Shown in pieces: positions 8,244-17,060 of a stretch of 64,000 bases of DNA. The notes under the pieces are model-generated. The model saw only the letters and a list, made by a program, of their open reading frames with translations, ran no database searches and was not told the origin of the DNA. The DNA lies in contig JVKJ01000001.1 of the NCBI GenBank assembly GCA_001054945.1, forward strand, positions 62,001 to 126,000. The letters run 5' to 3'. Positions within the stretch are counted from its first letter, which is position 1. Each line of letters opens with the position of its first letter. The stretch is from Corynebacterium falsenii (lineage in GTDB: Bacteria > Actinomycetota > Actinomycetes > Mycobacteriales > Mycobacteriaceae). The position numbers and the translations under genes are program-made.

Positions 8244-9689
8244 CTAGACCTTGGTGCGCCAGGGGCTGTTGGTATCGACGAGGAAGCTCTCCACGGCCTC
8301 CGGGCGCGCCTTGAGCTTCGGGTCGAAGTTCAGGTACTGCTTGGTTTCGCGGGCGACCAGGCCAGACAGGATAATCAGGCCGATGAGGTTCGGTAGCGCC
8401 ATGAGGCCGTTGGCCAGGTCGGCGAAGGTCCAGGCCAACTGAAGCTCGGTCGTGGCGCCAACGACCACCACGCAGGTGAAAATTGCGCGGTACGGCCACG
8501 AAGCCCAGGAGCCGAAGACGCGCTCTGCATTGCGCTCGCCGTAGTACGACCAGCCGAGGATGGTGGAGACGGCGAAGAAGACTACCGAGATGGAGACGAT
8601 GGCGCCGCCCCATTCCCCGCCGAGCCCGGTGGCGAACGCACGCGCTGTCATCACGCCCGCTTGGTCCTCGCCCAGGGTCCAGGTGCCGGTGGTGACGATC
8701 ACGAGGCCGGTCATGGTCACCACAATGATGGTGTCGATGAAGGTCTGGGTCATCGAGACCAAGCCCTGGCGTACCGGGTGGGAGGTCTTCGCGGCCGCCG
8801 CAGCCACGGCGGCGGAACCCATGCCGGATTCATTCGAGAAGATGCCGCGAGCCACGCCCATCTGGATGGCGATCAGAATGCCGCCGCCCAGGAAGCCGCC
8901 GGTGGCAGCGGACCCGGTAAACGCATCGTGGAAAATCAGCGCGAACGCGTGGGGAATCTGATCGGCGTGTACGGCGAGCACAATCAATCCGCCCACGATG
9001 TAAATGCCGATCATCAGCGGCACGAATGCCGCAGTGACTTTGCCAATGGCCTGAACACCGCCGACCAGTACGGCGCCGACGAAGATGAACAGGAGGACAG
9101 CGGTGATCCACGGATCCACGCCGAAGGTGTCCTGCAGGCCGGTGGCCACGGCATTGGCCTGTGTCAGATTGCCGATGCCGAAGCTGGCGATCATCGCGGC
9201 GATAGCGAAGAACCAGGCCAGGAACTTCCCCAAGCCACCGTTGATACCGCGGGACAGGTAGCGCTGCGGGCCGCCGGAGACGTTGCCTTTGGCGTCCGAC
9301 GTCCTAAAACGCACCCCCAAGAACGCCTCCGAGTACTTCGAGGCCATTCCCAGTAGCCCGGTCACCCACATCCACAGCAGCGCGCCGGGGCCGCCGATAG
9401 AGATGGCTGTGGCCACACCGACGATGTTGCCCACTCCCACGGTGGCGGCCAGAGCCGTGGTCAGCGCCTCGTACTGGGAAATATCACCTTCGCCGCCCTC
9501 ATCTTCGCGGTCGATCAGACCGTGGCGCAGAGCCGTGAAGAGCTTTCGGAATTGCACTCCGCGGAGCCGAATGGTCAACAGCAGGCCCGTTCCCAGCAAG
9601 AGGGGAATCAACACCCACGGTCCCCACACCACTTTGCTGATGGCTCCGAGCTGCTCATTCAATTGACTCGCGAAGGATTCTTGATTCAT
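8244..9689 (-). CDS. Sodium:alanine symporter family transporter (AGCS)
   Basis: Inner-membrane amino-acid importer of 481 residues, expected to cotransport alanine or glycine with sodium. Family signatures include LTTALAATVGVGNIVGVATA near the first third, the conserved NLTQANAVATGL stretch, and SNESGMGSAAVAAAAAKTSH. About ten hydrophobic helices are visible. ATG 9689 (MNQESFASQ) is chosen; the open frame extends upstream without family similarity. It is convergent with the MerR/TipAS gene (14 bases between stops) and divergent from pgm. Specificity for alanine over other small amino acids cannot be decided here. Confidence 0.9.
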   Translation of the reverse strand: MNQESFASQLNEQLGAISKVVWGPWVLIPLLLGTGLLLTIRLRGVQFRKLFTALRHGLIDREDEGGEGDISQYEALTTALAATVGVGNIVGVATAISIGGPGALLWMWVTGLLGMASKYSEAFLGVRFRTSDAKGNVSGGPQRYLSRGINGGLGKFLAWFFAIAAMIASFGIGNLTQANAVATGLQDTFGVDPWITAVLLFIFVGAVLVGGVQAIGKVTAAFVPLMIGIYIVGGLIVLAVHADQIPHAFALIFHDAFTGSAATGGFLGGGILIAIQMGVARGIFSNESGMGSAAVAAAAAKTSHPVRQGLVSMTQTFIDTIIVVTMTGLVIVTTGTWTLGEDQAGVMTARAFATGLGGEWGGAIVSISVVFFAVSTILGWSYYGERNAERVFGSWASWPYRAIFTCVVVVGATTELQLAWTFADLANGLMALPNLIGLIILSGLVARETKQYLNFDPKLKARPEAVESFLVDTNSPWRTKV

Positions 9690-9791
9690 GGACGGAGAAT
9701 ACACCGGAAACCGCGCTCGCCGTGCCGAACTGGAAAAAGTCATGCACCCTGGTGTTGCACCCGAACAGTTCCCAACCCCCAAGGAGCCCTC

Positions 9792-11456
9792 ATGCACCCC
9801 CGAGCAGGTCAGCAAGCCACCCCCGAGGACCTCATCGATATCTCCGCATTGCGGCAGGCCTACTCAGACATCACTCCCGATGTTGAGGACCCCGGTCAGC
9901 GCGTCAGCTTCGGCACCTCCGGGCACCGGGGGAGTGCCTTGGACGGTTCCTTCAATGACGCCCACATCGCCTCCATCACGCAGGCCATCGTGGATTATCG
10001 GGAGTCCCAGGGAATCAAGGGGCCGCTGTTCATCGGTCGGGACACCCACGGCCTCTCCGAGCCAGCCGAGCAGACTGCCCTAGAAGTGCTCGTGGCCAAC
10101 GGCGTCCAGGTGTGCGTGGATTCCCAGCGCTCTTACGTGCCCACCCCGGCGATCAGTTTCGCCATTCTGCAGCACAACTCGAGCCTTCCGGGCGGCCCCG
10201 CGGGCACCAGCCCTCAGCGCGCAGACGGGATCGTGATTACCCCGTCCCACAATCCGCCGCGTGACGGTGGCTTCAAGTACAACCCGCCCAGTGGAGGTCC
10301 AGCGGGCACAGACGCCACCACCTGGATCGCCGAACGCGCCAACGACTACCTGCGCACCTCGCTCCGCGGGGTCAAGCGGACGGTGGATACTAGCTCCGAA
10401 AATCTTCATTCCTTCGATTATTTGGGTGAGTACGTCAGCCAGCTCTCCGAAGTGATCGACCTGGAGGCGATCCGCGCAGCGGGTGTGAAGATTGGCGCTG
10501 ACCCGATGGGCGGGGCGTCTGTACATTACTGGAGCCGCATCGCCGAGGCCCACGGCCTGGACCTGACGGTGGTGAATGACACAGTGGATCCAGCGTTCGG
10601 ATTCATGACCCTCGATGCTGATGGGAAAATCCGAATGGATTGCTCCTCGCCCTCCGCGATGGCCAGCCTCGTCAACAAGGTGACCTCGGCAGGGGGTACG
10701 GACTTTGACATAGCCACTGGCAATGACGCTGATTCAGACCGCCACGGCATCGTCACCCCCGATGGCGGGCTGATGAACCCTAACCACTACCTCGCCGTGT
10801 GCATCGACTACCTGTTCACCCATCGCCCCCAATGGGGCCAGGACATGGCCGTGGGGAAGACGTTGGTCAGTTCCTCCATGATCGATCGGGTCGCCCAAGG
10901 GATTGGACGCCAGGTCAACGAGGTTCCGGTCGGCTTCAAATGGTTCGTTCCCGGACTGCTCGATGGCACACTCGGTTTCGGGGGTGAGGAATCCGCGGGA
11001 GCGAGCTTCCTGCGCTTCGACGGCACCACGTGGTCGACTGACAAGGACGGCATTATTGCCAATTTGTTGGCGTCCGAAATCCAGGCAGTGACCGGGACTT
11101 CTCCCTCTCAGCGCTACCAACAGCTGGCAGAGGAGTACGGCGCGCCTTTCTACGCGCGGACGGATGCCCCCGCCACGCGCGAACAGAGGGATCGGCTGAA
11201 GAAGATCAGTCCCAGCGACATTGCCGCGGAGAAGATCGCTGGGGAGGCAATCACGGCGAAGCTGACGGAGGCGCCGGGCAATGGGGCGCCCATCGGCGGG
11301 TTGAAGGTCACTACCCAGAACGCCTGGTTTGCGGCTCGACCCAGTGGGACGGAAGACAAGTACAAGATCTATGCGGAGAGTTTCCAGAGCGAAGAACACC
11401 TCAAGCAGGTGCAACAGGAAGCTCAACAGGTGGTGAGCAGCGTCTTAGGGGACTAG
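9792..11456 (+). CDS. pgm: Phosphoglucomutase, alpha-D-glucose phosphate specific
   Basis: Interconverts glucose 1-phosphate and glucose 6-phosphate, feeding glycogen, trehalose and cell-wall sugar synthesis. The 554 residues match the bacterial Pgm size. Visible motifs are the N-terminal FGTSGHRGSALDGSFND, the phosphoserine loop GIVITPSHNPPRDGG, the metal loop ATGNDADSDRHGIV, the sugar-binding GGEESAGASF, and the phosphate-binding RPSGTEDKYKIYAESF at the end. ATG 9792 has AAGGAG at 9781-9786. The last 27 codons have an apparent divergent partial copy at 12715-12795, discussed separately, which suggests the 3' part of this gene arrived by recombination. Confidence 0.95.
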   Translation: MHPRAGQQATPEDLIDISALRQAYSDITPDVEDPGQRVSFGTSGHRGSALDGSFNDAHIASITQAIVDYRESQGIKGPLFIGRDTHGLSEPAEQTALEVLVANGVQVCVDSQRSYVPTPAISFAILQHNSSLPGGPAGTSPQRADGIVITPSHNPPRDGGFKYNPPSGGPAGTDATTWIAERANDYLRTSLRGVKRTVDTSSENLHSFDYLGEYVSQLSEVIDLEAIRAAGVKIGADPMGGASVHYWSRIAEAHGLDLTVVNDTVDPAFGFMTLDADGKIRMDCSSPSAMASLVNKVTSAGGTDFDIATGNDADSDRHGIVTPDGGLMNPNHYLAVCIDYLFTHRPQWGQDMAVGKTLVSSSMIDRVAQGIGRQVNEVPVGFKWFVPGLLDGTLGFGGEESAGASFLRFDGTTWSTDKDGIIANLLASEIQAVTGTSPSQRYQQLAEEYGAPFYARTDAPATREQRDRLKKISPSDIAAEKIAGEAITAKLTEAPGNGAPIGGLKVTTQNAWFAARPSGTEDKYKIYAESFQSEEHLKQVQQEAQQVVSSVLGD

Positions 11457-11828
11457 GCCAGGACCTCGCTCGCATCGTCGCATAATCCGGCCTCCACACA
11501 GAGACGTAAGGCGAGGCGAAACCCCGGGCTAGCTATTTACTGTCCTAAGATAACTACCTCAGGAGTAAATGGGAGCACTAACTCATCCCTCCTGCAAGTA
11601 TCGGATCGGCATAGCGCATCCGTAGTCGAGCTGAGAATAATCCTACCTTCAATGCAACTTAATTGAGAGTACGCAGCTGCTCAGTCTAGAGCTTCACTGA
11701 GGCCGGGGATAATAACTTGTCGCCCTTTAAAAAGGCGACCATCTCCCGACTCCTGGAATTAAAAGCCACATATGGAGGTAAAATACCGAAAATGATCCTG
11801 CACCCCCCTCTGTATAGCAGAGTAGTTG
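11457..11828. other. Gene-free stretch after pgm with a near-palindrome
   Basis: No coding sequence seen. The base composition becomes visibly richer in A and T than in pgm. A 21-base near-palindrome lies at 11719-11739, with arms GTCGCC and GGCGAC around a T/A-rich centre. It lies just past the end of the leftward two-gene unit at 11829-12571 and could be its transcription stop, although a strong U-tract is lacking. Confidence 0.5.
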
Positions 11829-12020
11829 CTAGTCTTTCGGAAAGCGATGTTTGATTTGAAGGACGATGTTAAAAGCAACCGCCGGGGCCAAGGACCAGAA
11901 GACGGTCAAGCCGAGATACCCGGGCGTCAATTCATGATGGTTTACCCAAGCGATTACAATCTGAAGGACAAAAATCCAAATGCACAGGAAGAGGAGTGCG
12001 ATCTTCGTGTTCTTCTTCAT
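11829..12020 (-). CDS. Small two-helix membrane protein, possible immunity partner
   Basis: A 63-residue product starting MKKNTKIALL at ATG 12020. Two hydrophobic helices, about residues 7-25 and 34-56, are joined by a short polar loop (NHHELTPGY), and the tail KHRFPKD is basic. It starts 5 bases after the stop of the secreted protein gene at 12026-12571, so the two are almost certainly translated from one message. Small two-helix proteins directly downstream of a secreted peptide gene are common as bacteriocin immunity proteins, but this is inference from size and context; no family is recognised. The local A/T richness suggests acquired DNA. Confidence 0.65.
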   Translation of the reverse strand: MKKNTKIALLFLCIWIFVLQIVIAWVNHHELTPGYLGLTVFWSLAPAVAFNIVLQIKHRFPKD

Positions 12021-12025
12021 GGCAC

Positions 12026-12571
12026 CTATGGTAGGCAAATTGCATTGTTTGATGCGAAGTAGACCCGCATCTTCTGTTCGTGTGGGCATACACCGTGTGC
12101 GCTGGCAATACCAACGACTGTGGCTGCAATGCCCGCTGCTGCAGCGCAGCCGGCGCCACCGGTTTCTGGACCGAGCACTGCGCAGATGACAGTTCCAATT
12201 GTGCCTGTTACTCCTGCGGCTCCTGCGCCTTGTTCCGCGCCATCCAAGTCGATGTAGGGTCGATAGTGATCGAACCCGCCTGAAACGCGATCTGACGCGA
12301 CGGGGAATGCCATGGAGAACTTCTTGCCATCTTTGTCAAAATGGAATACTTCGTAGGTGGTACCGCCTTGATCCTCCTTGGTCCGGGGGGTGTTGCTCTT
12401 GGAGAGTTTCTGGTGGAGGATTTCCAATTTTTCGGGCGAGACAGCTGAATTGGGACCCTGGGTTACCGGTTTGTTGTCAGTAGTAGAAGCTGGCGTGGGG
12501 GCCGCGTTGGCGATAGAAGGGAAGATGAGGCAACAGGCGGACATGATTGCTGCTGGAGCGAATTTTTTCAC
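12026..12571 (-). CDS. Secreted protein with Gly/Ala-rich four-cysteine C-terminus, bacteriocin-like
   Basis: A 181-residue product from GTG 12571, preceded by GGAG at good spacing. Residues 1-24 form a signal peptide (MKKFAPAAIM..., likely cut after ANA). A polar region follows, with TYEVFHFDKDGKKF. Residues about 115-160 are strongly hydrophobic and Gly/Ala-rich, with cysteines at 130, 142, 162 and 179, and the segment HGVCPHEQKMRVYF. A leader plus a hydrophobic, cysteine-bearing C-terminal module resembles precursors of disulfide-containing bacteriocins, and a small membrane protein follows in the same unit. I do not recognise a named family; a cell-surface protein of another kind is possible. 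The promoter should lie in the A/T-rich 12572-12660 region. Confidence 0.7.
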   Translation of the reverse strand: MKKFAPAAIMSACCLIFPSIANAAPTPASTTDNKPVTQGPNSAVSPEKLEILHQKLSKSNTPRTKEDQGGTTYEVFHFDKDGKKFSMAFPVASDRVSGGFDHYRPYIDLDGAEQGAGAAGVTGTIGTVICAVLGPETGGAGCAAAAGIAATVVGIASAHGVCPHEQKMRVYFASNNAICLP

Positions 12572-12928
12572 AGGCGTCTCCGTTCTGAAGAAACGTGGAT
12601 GAGCCGGATTAGGCTCAATTGGAATGCATCGGTGATCTTCTATGTGACACTGAAGTCGCGCCGGAGATGATCATAGCGTTACGCTGAGGATTGTGCAGTG
12701 CATGTCTAAGCGGGTAGAGCTTTCACGGCGAAGAGCACCTTCAGGAGGTCCTGAGGGATGCTGAAAAGGCTATCGAGCCTGTGTTGAAGCTGTGAGCGCA
12801 AAATCACGACTACGAAGTTGCTGGCAAAGCGCGCATTAGCTGGGCTGCAGTGCCCTAAAAGGTGGGTACGTTCGTTAGGCTGTCCTGGATAGCCGAATTG
12901 CACCAATTGCAATACGAAGGGACATGAC
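12572..12928. other. Intergenic stretch between the secreted protein gene and the DsbA-like gene
   Basis: Holds the promoter region of the leftward secreted-protein gene and the pgm-end remnant (12715-12795). The remaining bases, 12796-12928, show no gene; an AAGGG ribosome site for the next gene sits near 12916-12921. Confidence 0.5.
12715..12795 (+). pseudogene. Remnant of a second phosphoglucomutase 3' end
   Basis: Read from 12715, the sequence gives stop, SFHGEEHLQEVLRD, then AEKAIEPVLKL and TGA. The intact pgm ends ESFQSEEHLKQVQQEA...VVSSVLGD with exactly the same codon count to its stop. Ten of 25 residues are identical, including the run EEHL, and the first codon differs by GAG to TAG. 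Upstream of 12715 the similarity ends abruptly. The simplest reading is an old pgm terminus displaced by the 1.26-kb segment between it and the present pgm. Confidence 0.65.
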
Positions 12929-13663
12929 GTGAGTCAAAAGATTAAGGCACCGAATTCCAAGGGCGGCGGTGGGTTCGTCTGGGCCGTCCTCGCCATCATC
13001 GCCATTGTGGCGGTGGTGATTGCGGCGATCTTCTTCATTGGAAAGGACAAGAACTCCGCGAAGAATGATGTGCCGCAGGAGGACGTGAGCTTTAACGTCT
13101 CCCAGCAAGGTGACGACGTAGTGCTGGCCAGCGACAAGGTCAAGCAGGACGCACCGACGGTGGATATCTTCGAAGACTTCAGCTGCCCACACTGCGCGGA
13201 CCTGTCCAAGGTAGATAACGAGGACATCCGCAAGGCGCTGGATGAAGGCAAGATCAAGGTTCACTACAAGTTCCTGAACTTCTTGGACCAACAGCCCGGC
13301 GGTTCCTCTACCCGTGGCGCATCGGTTGCCCTGGCACTCGCGAAGACAGGTGATGCCAAGGCATTCTGGAACATGCACAACTTCATGATGGACCAGCAGA
13401 AGACCGTGGCGCAAAGCTGGGATTACAAGGACTTCGGAGAGGCTGTGCAGGCTTACAACCTGGATAGCGGTGTGGTGGACCAGATCAAGAACGGCGATGT
13501 GGAAGGCCATGGCAAGGATGTGGCCGAGCACAACAAGGCCGATCTGGAAAAGCGCATCGGTTCTGTTTCTAGCCCGGTTGTCTTCAACAACGGCAAGCAG
13601 GTCCAGATCAAGTCTGGACCAGATGGCAAGCCGGCTTCCTGGGTTCCCGAAGTGGTGAAGTAG
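12929..13663 (+). CDS. Membrane-anchored DsbA-like thiol:disulfide oxidoreductase
   Basis: Predicted to introduce disulfides into exported proteins. One N-terminal helix (residues about 15-38) anchors the protein; the thioredoxin-fold domain faces outward. The active site is Cys86-Pro-His-Cys89 in the context DIFEDFSCPHCADL, and the cis-Pro loop is seen in SVSSPVVFNNG. The GTG start at 12929 follows CGAAGGGAC. At 244 residues it fits the actinobacterial DsbA-like group. VKOR, the expected re-oxidising partner, is encoded at 15499 on the same strand, separated by tRNA-Ala and a DUF418 gene. Hairpins at 13688-13705 and 13728-13758 lie just downstream. Confidence 0.9.
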   Translation: MSQKIKAPNSKGGGGFVWAVLAIIAIVAVVIAAIFFIGKDKNSAKNDVPQEDVSFNVSQQGDDVVLASDKVKQDAPTVDIFEDFSCPHCADLSKVDNEDIRKALDEGKIKVHYKFLNFLDQQPGGSSTRGASVALALAKTGDAKAFWNMHNFMMDQQKTVAQSWDYKDFGEAVQAYNLDSGVVDQIKNGDVEGHGKDVAEHNKADLEKRIGSVSSPVVFNNGKQVQIKSGPDGKPASWVPEVVK

Positions 13664-13727
13664 CCACCCAAGGAGGGCATTCTGGATCCAGATCATTGGA
13701 TCTGGTTGGCCACTACCTGGTGCTGAG

Positions 13728-13760
13728 AGTGAGGTTCCCGCTGGGGACCTCACTTTTCTT
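13728..13760 (+). terminator. Terminator after the DsbA-like gene
   Basis: Arms agtgaggttccc and gggacctcact pair around a short loop and are followed by TTTTCTT. A smaller perfect hairpin (ccagatc / gatctgg, 13688-13705) precedes it, directly after the DsbA-like stop codon. Confidence 0.75.
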
Positions 13761-13860
13761 CATCGGGCGCGCCCTGGTGACCAGGTGATTTGTTGATTCT
13801 GAAGCCCCTGCGGTACGTTTAAGCCCGTTCGAGTGATCGACTCGGACAGTCCAACCATTT

Positions 13861-13933
13861 GGGGCTATGGCGCAGCTGGTAGCGCACCACACTGGCAGTG
13901 TGGGGGTCACGGGTTCGAGTCCCGTTAGCTCCA
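13861..13933 (+). tRNA. tRNA-Ala (anticodon GGC)
   Basis: Acceptor arms GGGGCTA and TAGCTCC pair; the anticodon arm is ccacactGGCagtgtgg; the T-arm is acgggTTCGAGTcccgt. It is 73 bases to the discriminator A and CCA is not encoded. A strong hairpin terminator follows within ten bases. Confidence 0.95.
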
Positions 13934-13942
13934 CTTTCAATT

Positions 13943-13975
13943 CCCCCGAGTCATTATGACTCGGGGGTCTTCTTT
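13943..13975 (+). terminator. Terminator after tRNA-Ala
   Basis: A perfect 11-bp stem, CCCCCGAGTCA (13943-13953) with TGACTCGGGGG (13957-13967), a three-base loop, then TCTTCTTT. Confidence 0.88.
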
Positions 13976-14156
13976 GATGTTGTGGGCCTCGTTGAGTTTG
14001 GAAATGGACACTGGTTCCAGAGGATGAACCGGATGGGGCGACAAGACTTTCGGTGGCGAATGGCATGCGCCTCAACGCTGCAAGTGTGGTTAAGTATGCG
14101 GAAATGCCAACGCACCAGTATGTGGATGACAGTTACAGGATTTCAAAAGGAAGAGT

Positions 14157-15248
14157 ATGTCCGTTTCCGCCTCGCCATCACCCTATCGCGCCCGCATTGA
14201 CCTGCTCGACGTTGTGCGGGGAATCGCACTGTGTGGCATTGCCTTTCCCAATGCCACCGCGATGTGGGGCTTGAGTTCCAGATTCGACAAGGAAAATCAG
14301 CTTGCCGATTTATTGGAAGTATTTTTTCACCAGCGATTCTTCCCGATCTTCTCTTTATTGTTCGGGATTGGTTTTGGCATGTTGTGGGTGATTGCTCAGG
14401 AGCGGACACCCCACCCACGGGTAGCGTTGGTTCGCCGGATGATCTTCTTGCTGATCCTGGGCATTGGCCACCAGTTTCTCCAGCCCGGTGAAGCCTTGGC
14501 TCCGTATTCAGTGGTGGGGCTTTTGCTCCTCATCCCATTGACATTCCTACCGTCACGATGGCTGACCGTGGTCAGCTTCGGGCTTGGAACCGTTTTGCTA
14601 GCAGTTTCCATCCTGATTGGAGGTGGTATTGCTAGTATCCCAGGGCTCTTTGCCTTAGGTTTCGCATTCGCGCTCGTTGACCTCCCGCGCCGAATGGAAG
14701 CGAGCTCCAAGCTATCGCTTATCGGACTAGCTGTAACTGCTCCCATGGGCGTTCTAGCCTGCCTCTGGCATGTCGATCAATTGCAGAAATATCGTGAAGC
14801 ACTTGCGGCTATTGGTCTGGAAGCTCTTGGGAAAGGAGCCGCTGCCCCGTCCGAGACGAGACTTCAAATGGTGGCTGCTGGAGCCGGCATTGTGATGGCC
14901 ATCGGCTTTGTTTTTGTCACGGCCGCCTTGATGCACACTCCACTTCGGAAAATCTTGGTTGGGATCTTCGCTCCAATGGGGCGGATGTCACTGACAAACT
15001 ACATTATGGCGACAGTGCTGTTCCTGCTCCTTCACGCGAACGTGGGGCTTTCCTCGAACGGAGGAAACATTGTAGAAGTGTTTGCAGGAAGCGACTTGGG
15101 GACCGTGAAAGCTTGGAATGCTGCATTCGCCCTGATTGCAGCAGTGCTTGCCCTTCAATGGGTGTTCAGCTTTGTATGGATACATGTTTTCCACCGCAAG
15201 CAAGGCCCATTGGAACTCTTATGGAGAAAATTCACCTGGTGGAGCTAG
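14157..15248 (+). CDS. DUF418-family membrane protein
   Basis: Integral membrane protein of 363 residues. The N-terminal RIDLLDVVRGIALCGI is the hallmark start of this family, and the C-terminal MGRMSLTNYIMATVLF block is the DUF418 domain. About eight to ten hydrophobic helices are visible. The start ATG 14157 has AAAGGAAG upstream. The family's function is not established; related proteins resemble acyltransferase-type membrane enzymes. Codon use looks less G/C-biased than in the flanking DsbA-like and VKOR genes, and it sits between those two functionally linked genes directly after a tRNA, so it may be an insertion. Confidence 0.85.
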   Translation: MSVSASPSPYRARIDLLDVVRGIALCGIAFPNATAMWGLSSRFDKENQLADLLEVFFHQRFFPIFSLLFGIGFGMLWVIAQERTPHPRVALVRRMIFLLILGIGHQFLQPGEALAPYSVVGLLLLIPLTFLPSRWLTVVSFGLGTVLLAVSILIGGGIASIPGLFALGFAFALVDLPRRMEASSKLSLIGLAVTAPMGVLACLWHVDQLQKYREALAAIGLEALGKGAAAPSETRLQMVAAGAGIVMAIGFVFVTAALMHTPLRKILVGIFAPMGRMSLTNYIMATVLFLLLHANVGLSSNGGNIVEVFAGSDLGTVKAWNAAFALIAAVLALQWVFSFVWIHVFHRKQGPLELLWRKFTWWS

Positions 15249-15498
15249 ATTTTGGAGCTTGACCGGCGGTCAGCTGGTTCCACCTATGCGGCACCCGTCT
15301 GTGCAGCTGGGGAAGAAAAAGCCTCGTGGCTGCTATCTGCTCCCGGATAAAACCACACGGGGAGCCAGTGTGTCTGGGTGAGCTGGCAAATACTTTGAAT
15401 CGGCTCTCGCTCCTACTAACGTGTTCTTTGTAAAGGTGCACGTCATTAGGCTTTTGTCCCCGAGAAGCAGGGGTTCGACTTCTATTTAAGGATTCTTC

Positions 15499-16125
15499 GT
15501 GACCGTTTCTGATAATCCTCGACCCAATCCCGGCCAGGACTCAGCCCTCTCCACCGATTCCCCCAGCTGGGGAGCGACAAAGGCTTTCGGCCTCACCATG
15601 ATCCTTCTCGGTGCCATTGGGCTGTTCTTCTCTGCGCTGATCATGGTGGACAAAATTGCCCTGATGCAGGACTCGAACTTCGTGCCAGCATGCACCATCA
15701 ATTCGCTTGTCTCCTGCACTGACGTCATGCGTTCCCCCCAAGCCGCCGCCTTCGGTTTCCCCAACCCGATCATCGGCATTGCCGCGTTTCCGATCATCAT
15801 CACCATCGGCATGGCTGCCCTTGGTGGTACGCGTTTCCGCCCGTGGTTCTGGTACGGGCTGCTGACTGGCCTGACCCTCGCTGTGGCTTTCGTGCACTGG
15901 CTGGCTTTCGAAGCTGTCTTCACCATCGGCGCGCTGTGCCCCTACTGCATGGTGGTCTGGGTGGTTACGATGGCCCTGTTCATGATGGTTCTGGTGCACG
16001 TGGTTCGCGAGCCGCGTCGCGCCCACAGCGATGAGGTTGCCCACTCCTTCAGCCTCCCGCTGCTTGTGTTGCTCGCGTGGTACGCAGGGTTCGCCGCAAT
16101 CATTGCGGTGCAGATGTTCCTTTAG
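15499..16125 (+). CDS. Vitamin K epoxide reductase (VKOR) family protein
   Basis: Membrane enzyme that re-oxidises DsbA-like proteins and passes electrons to menaquinone. Of 208 residues, about five are hydrophobic helices. The active-site motif is Cys147-Pro-Tyr-Cys150 (GALCPYCMV), and the shuttle pair is Cys65 and Cys73 ([15 protein letters not shown]). The conserved WxxF-type segment [12 protein letters not shown] precedes the active site. GTG 15499 is chosen, with AAGGA upstream. The partner DsbA-like gene lies 1.8 kb upstream. Its stop overlaps the stop of the convergent nadE gene by a few bases. Confidence 0.92.
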   Translation: MTVSDNPRPNPGQDSALSTDSPSWGATKAFGLTMILLGAIGLFFSALIMVDKIALMQDSNFVPACTINSLVSCTDVMRSPQAAAFGFPNPIIGIAAFPIIITIGMAALGGTRFRPWFWYGLLTGLTLAVAFVHWLAFEAVFTIGALCPYCMVVWVVTMALFMMVLVHVVREPRRAHSDEVAHSFSLPLLVLLAWYAGFAAIIAVQMFL

Positions 16126-17060
16126 GAAGTTTCTGGACGCCACCATCTATCCACAGGCGCCACCGGCAGGTGCCGCTTATGGCGACTAACTCGCCAGAGG
16201 TGCTCGATGCGCTCCGCTGCGGCACGTGGCACTGTGCCATCATCGCCGGTTTCCGTGACGTTGGTGCCCTGAAGATAAGCGTCGATGTGGGCGTACGTAA
16301 CACCTAGTGCCTCTTCATCAGGCAAGGCGGGCCGGTCTTCTTCCAGGTCGGCGGTGGGGACCTTCTTCCAGGTGCTTTCTGGGGCGCCCATGTGCTCTAG
16401 CAGTGCTGCGCCCTGGCTCTTGGTGAGGCCCGACAGGGGAGTGATATCCGCCGCGCCGTCGCCGAACTTGGTGTAGAACCCGGTTACTGCCTCCGCGGCA
16501 TGATCCGTTCCAGCCACCAGCATGCCGTAGTGACCAGCGATCGCATATTGGGCGATCATCCGCTGGCGAGCCTTGACATTGCCTTTGTTGAAATCGGTGA
16601 GTTCGGGGACCCCCAGCTCCGAGGCGACGGCCGAATCCATCGCATCGGTGGCGTCCTTAATATTCACGGTCACCGTGCGGTCTGGCTGGATGAACTGCAG
16701 GGCGAGCTGCGCATCGTCCTCGTCGGCTTGAACTGCGTAGGGCAAGCGGACGGCGATGAACTCTGGTCCGGCGTTCTCGGATGGGGAGCTCACCTTAGTT
16801 GCACCCGGTGCCTTTGGCTCTTGTGCTTTCGCTCCGTCAGCGCGTCGCCTGCGCACCTCTTCCACAGCGAGTTGGCACAATCGGCCGCCCAACGTGGAAT
16901 CCTGCCCGCCGGAGATGCCGAGCACAAAGCCCTTGGTTCCGGTGGATTCCAGATAATCAGCGAGGAATCGAACCCGGCGTGCAATCTCTTCGGCGGTGTC
17001 GATGGTTGGCTGAACTCCGAGCTCGGTGATGATGTGCTGCTGGATTCTGCGAGTGCTCAT
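16122..17060 (-). CDS. nadE: NH3-dependent NAD(+) synthetase
   Basis: Amidates nicotinic acid adenine dinucleotide to NAD using ammonia. The ATP pyrophosphatase P-loop SGGQDS lies at residues 50-55, followed by the deamido-NAD contacts ...[38 protein letters not shown]..., and the C-terminal HKRHLPVAP substrate tail is present. No glutaminase domain, so free ammonia is the donor. At 312 residues it is longer than the usual 270-280 because of a roughly 27-residue polar insert (about residues 71-97) after [10 protein letters not shown]. pncB, an earlier step in the same salvage pathway, is also in this window at 30731. Confidence 0.94.
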   Translation of the reverse strand: MSTRRIQQHIITELGVQPTIDTAEEIARRVRFLADYLESTGTKGFVLGISGGQDSTLGGRLCQLAVEEVRRRRADGAKAQEPKAPGATKVSSPSENAGPEFIAVRLPYAVQADEDDAQLALQFIQPDRTVTVNIKDATDAMDSAVASELGVPELTDFNKGNVKARQRMIAQYAIAGHYGMLVAGTDHAAEAVTGFYTKFGDGAADITPLSGLTKSQGAALLEHMGAPESTWKKVPTADLEEDRPALPDEEALGVTYAHIDAYLQGTNVTETGDDGTVPRAAAERIEHLWRVSRHKRHLPVAPVDRWWRPETS

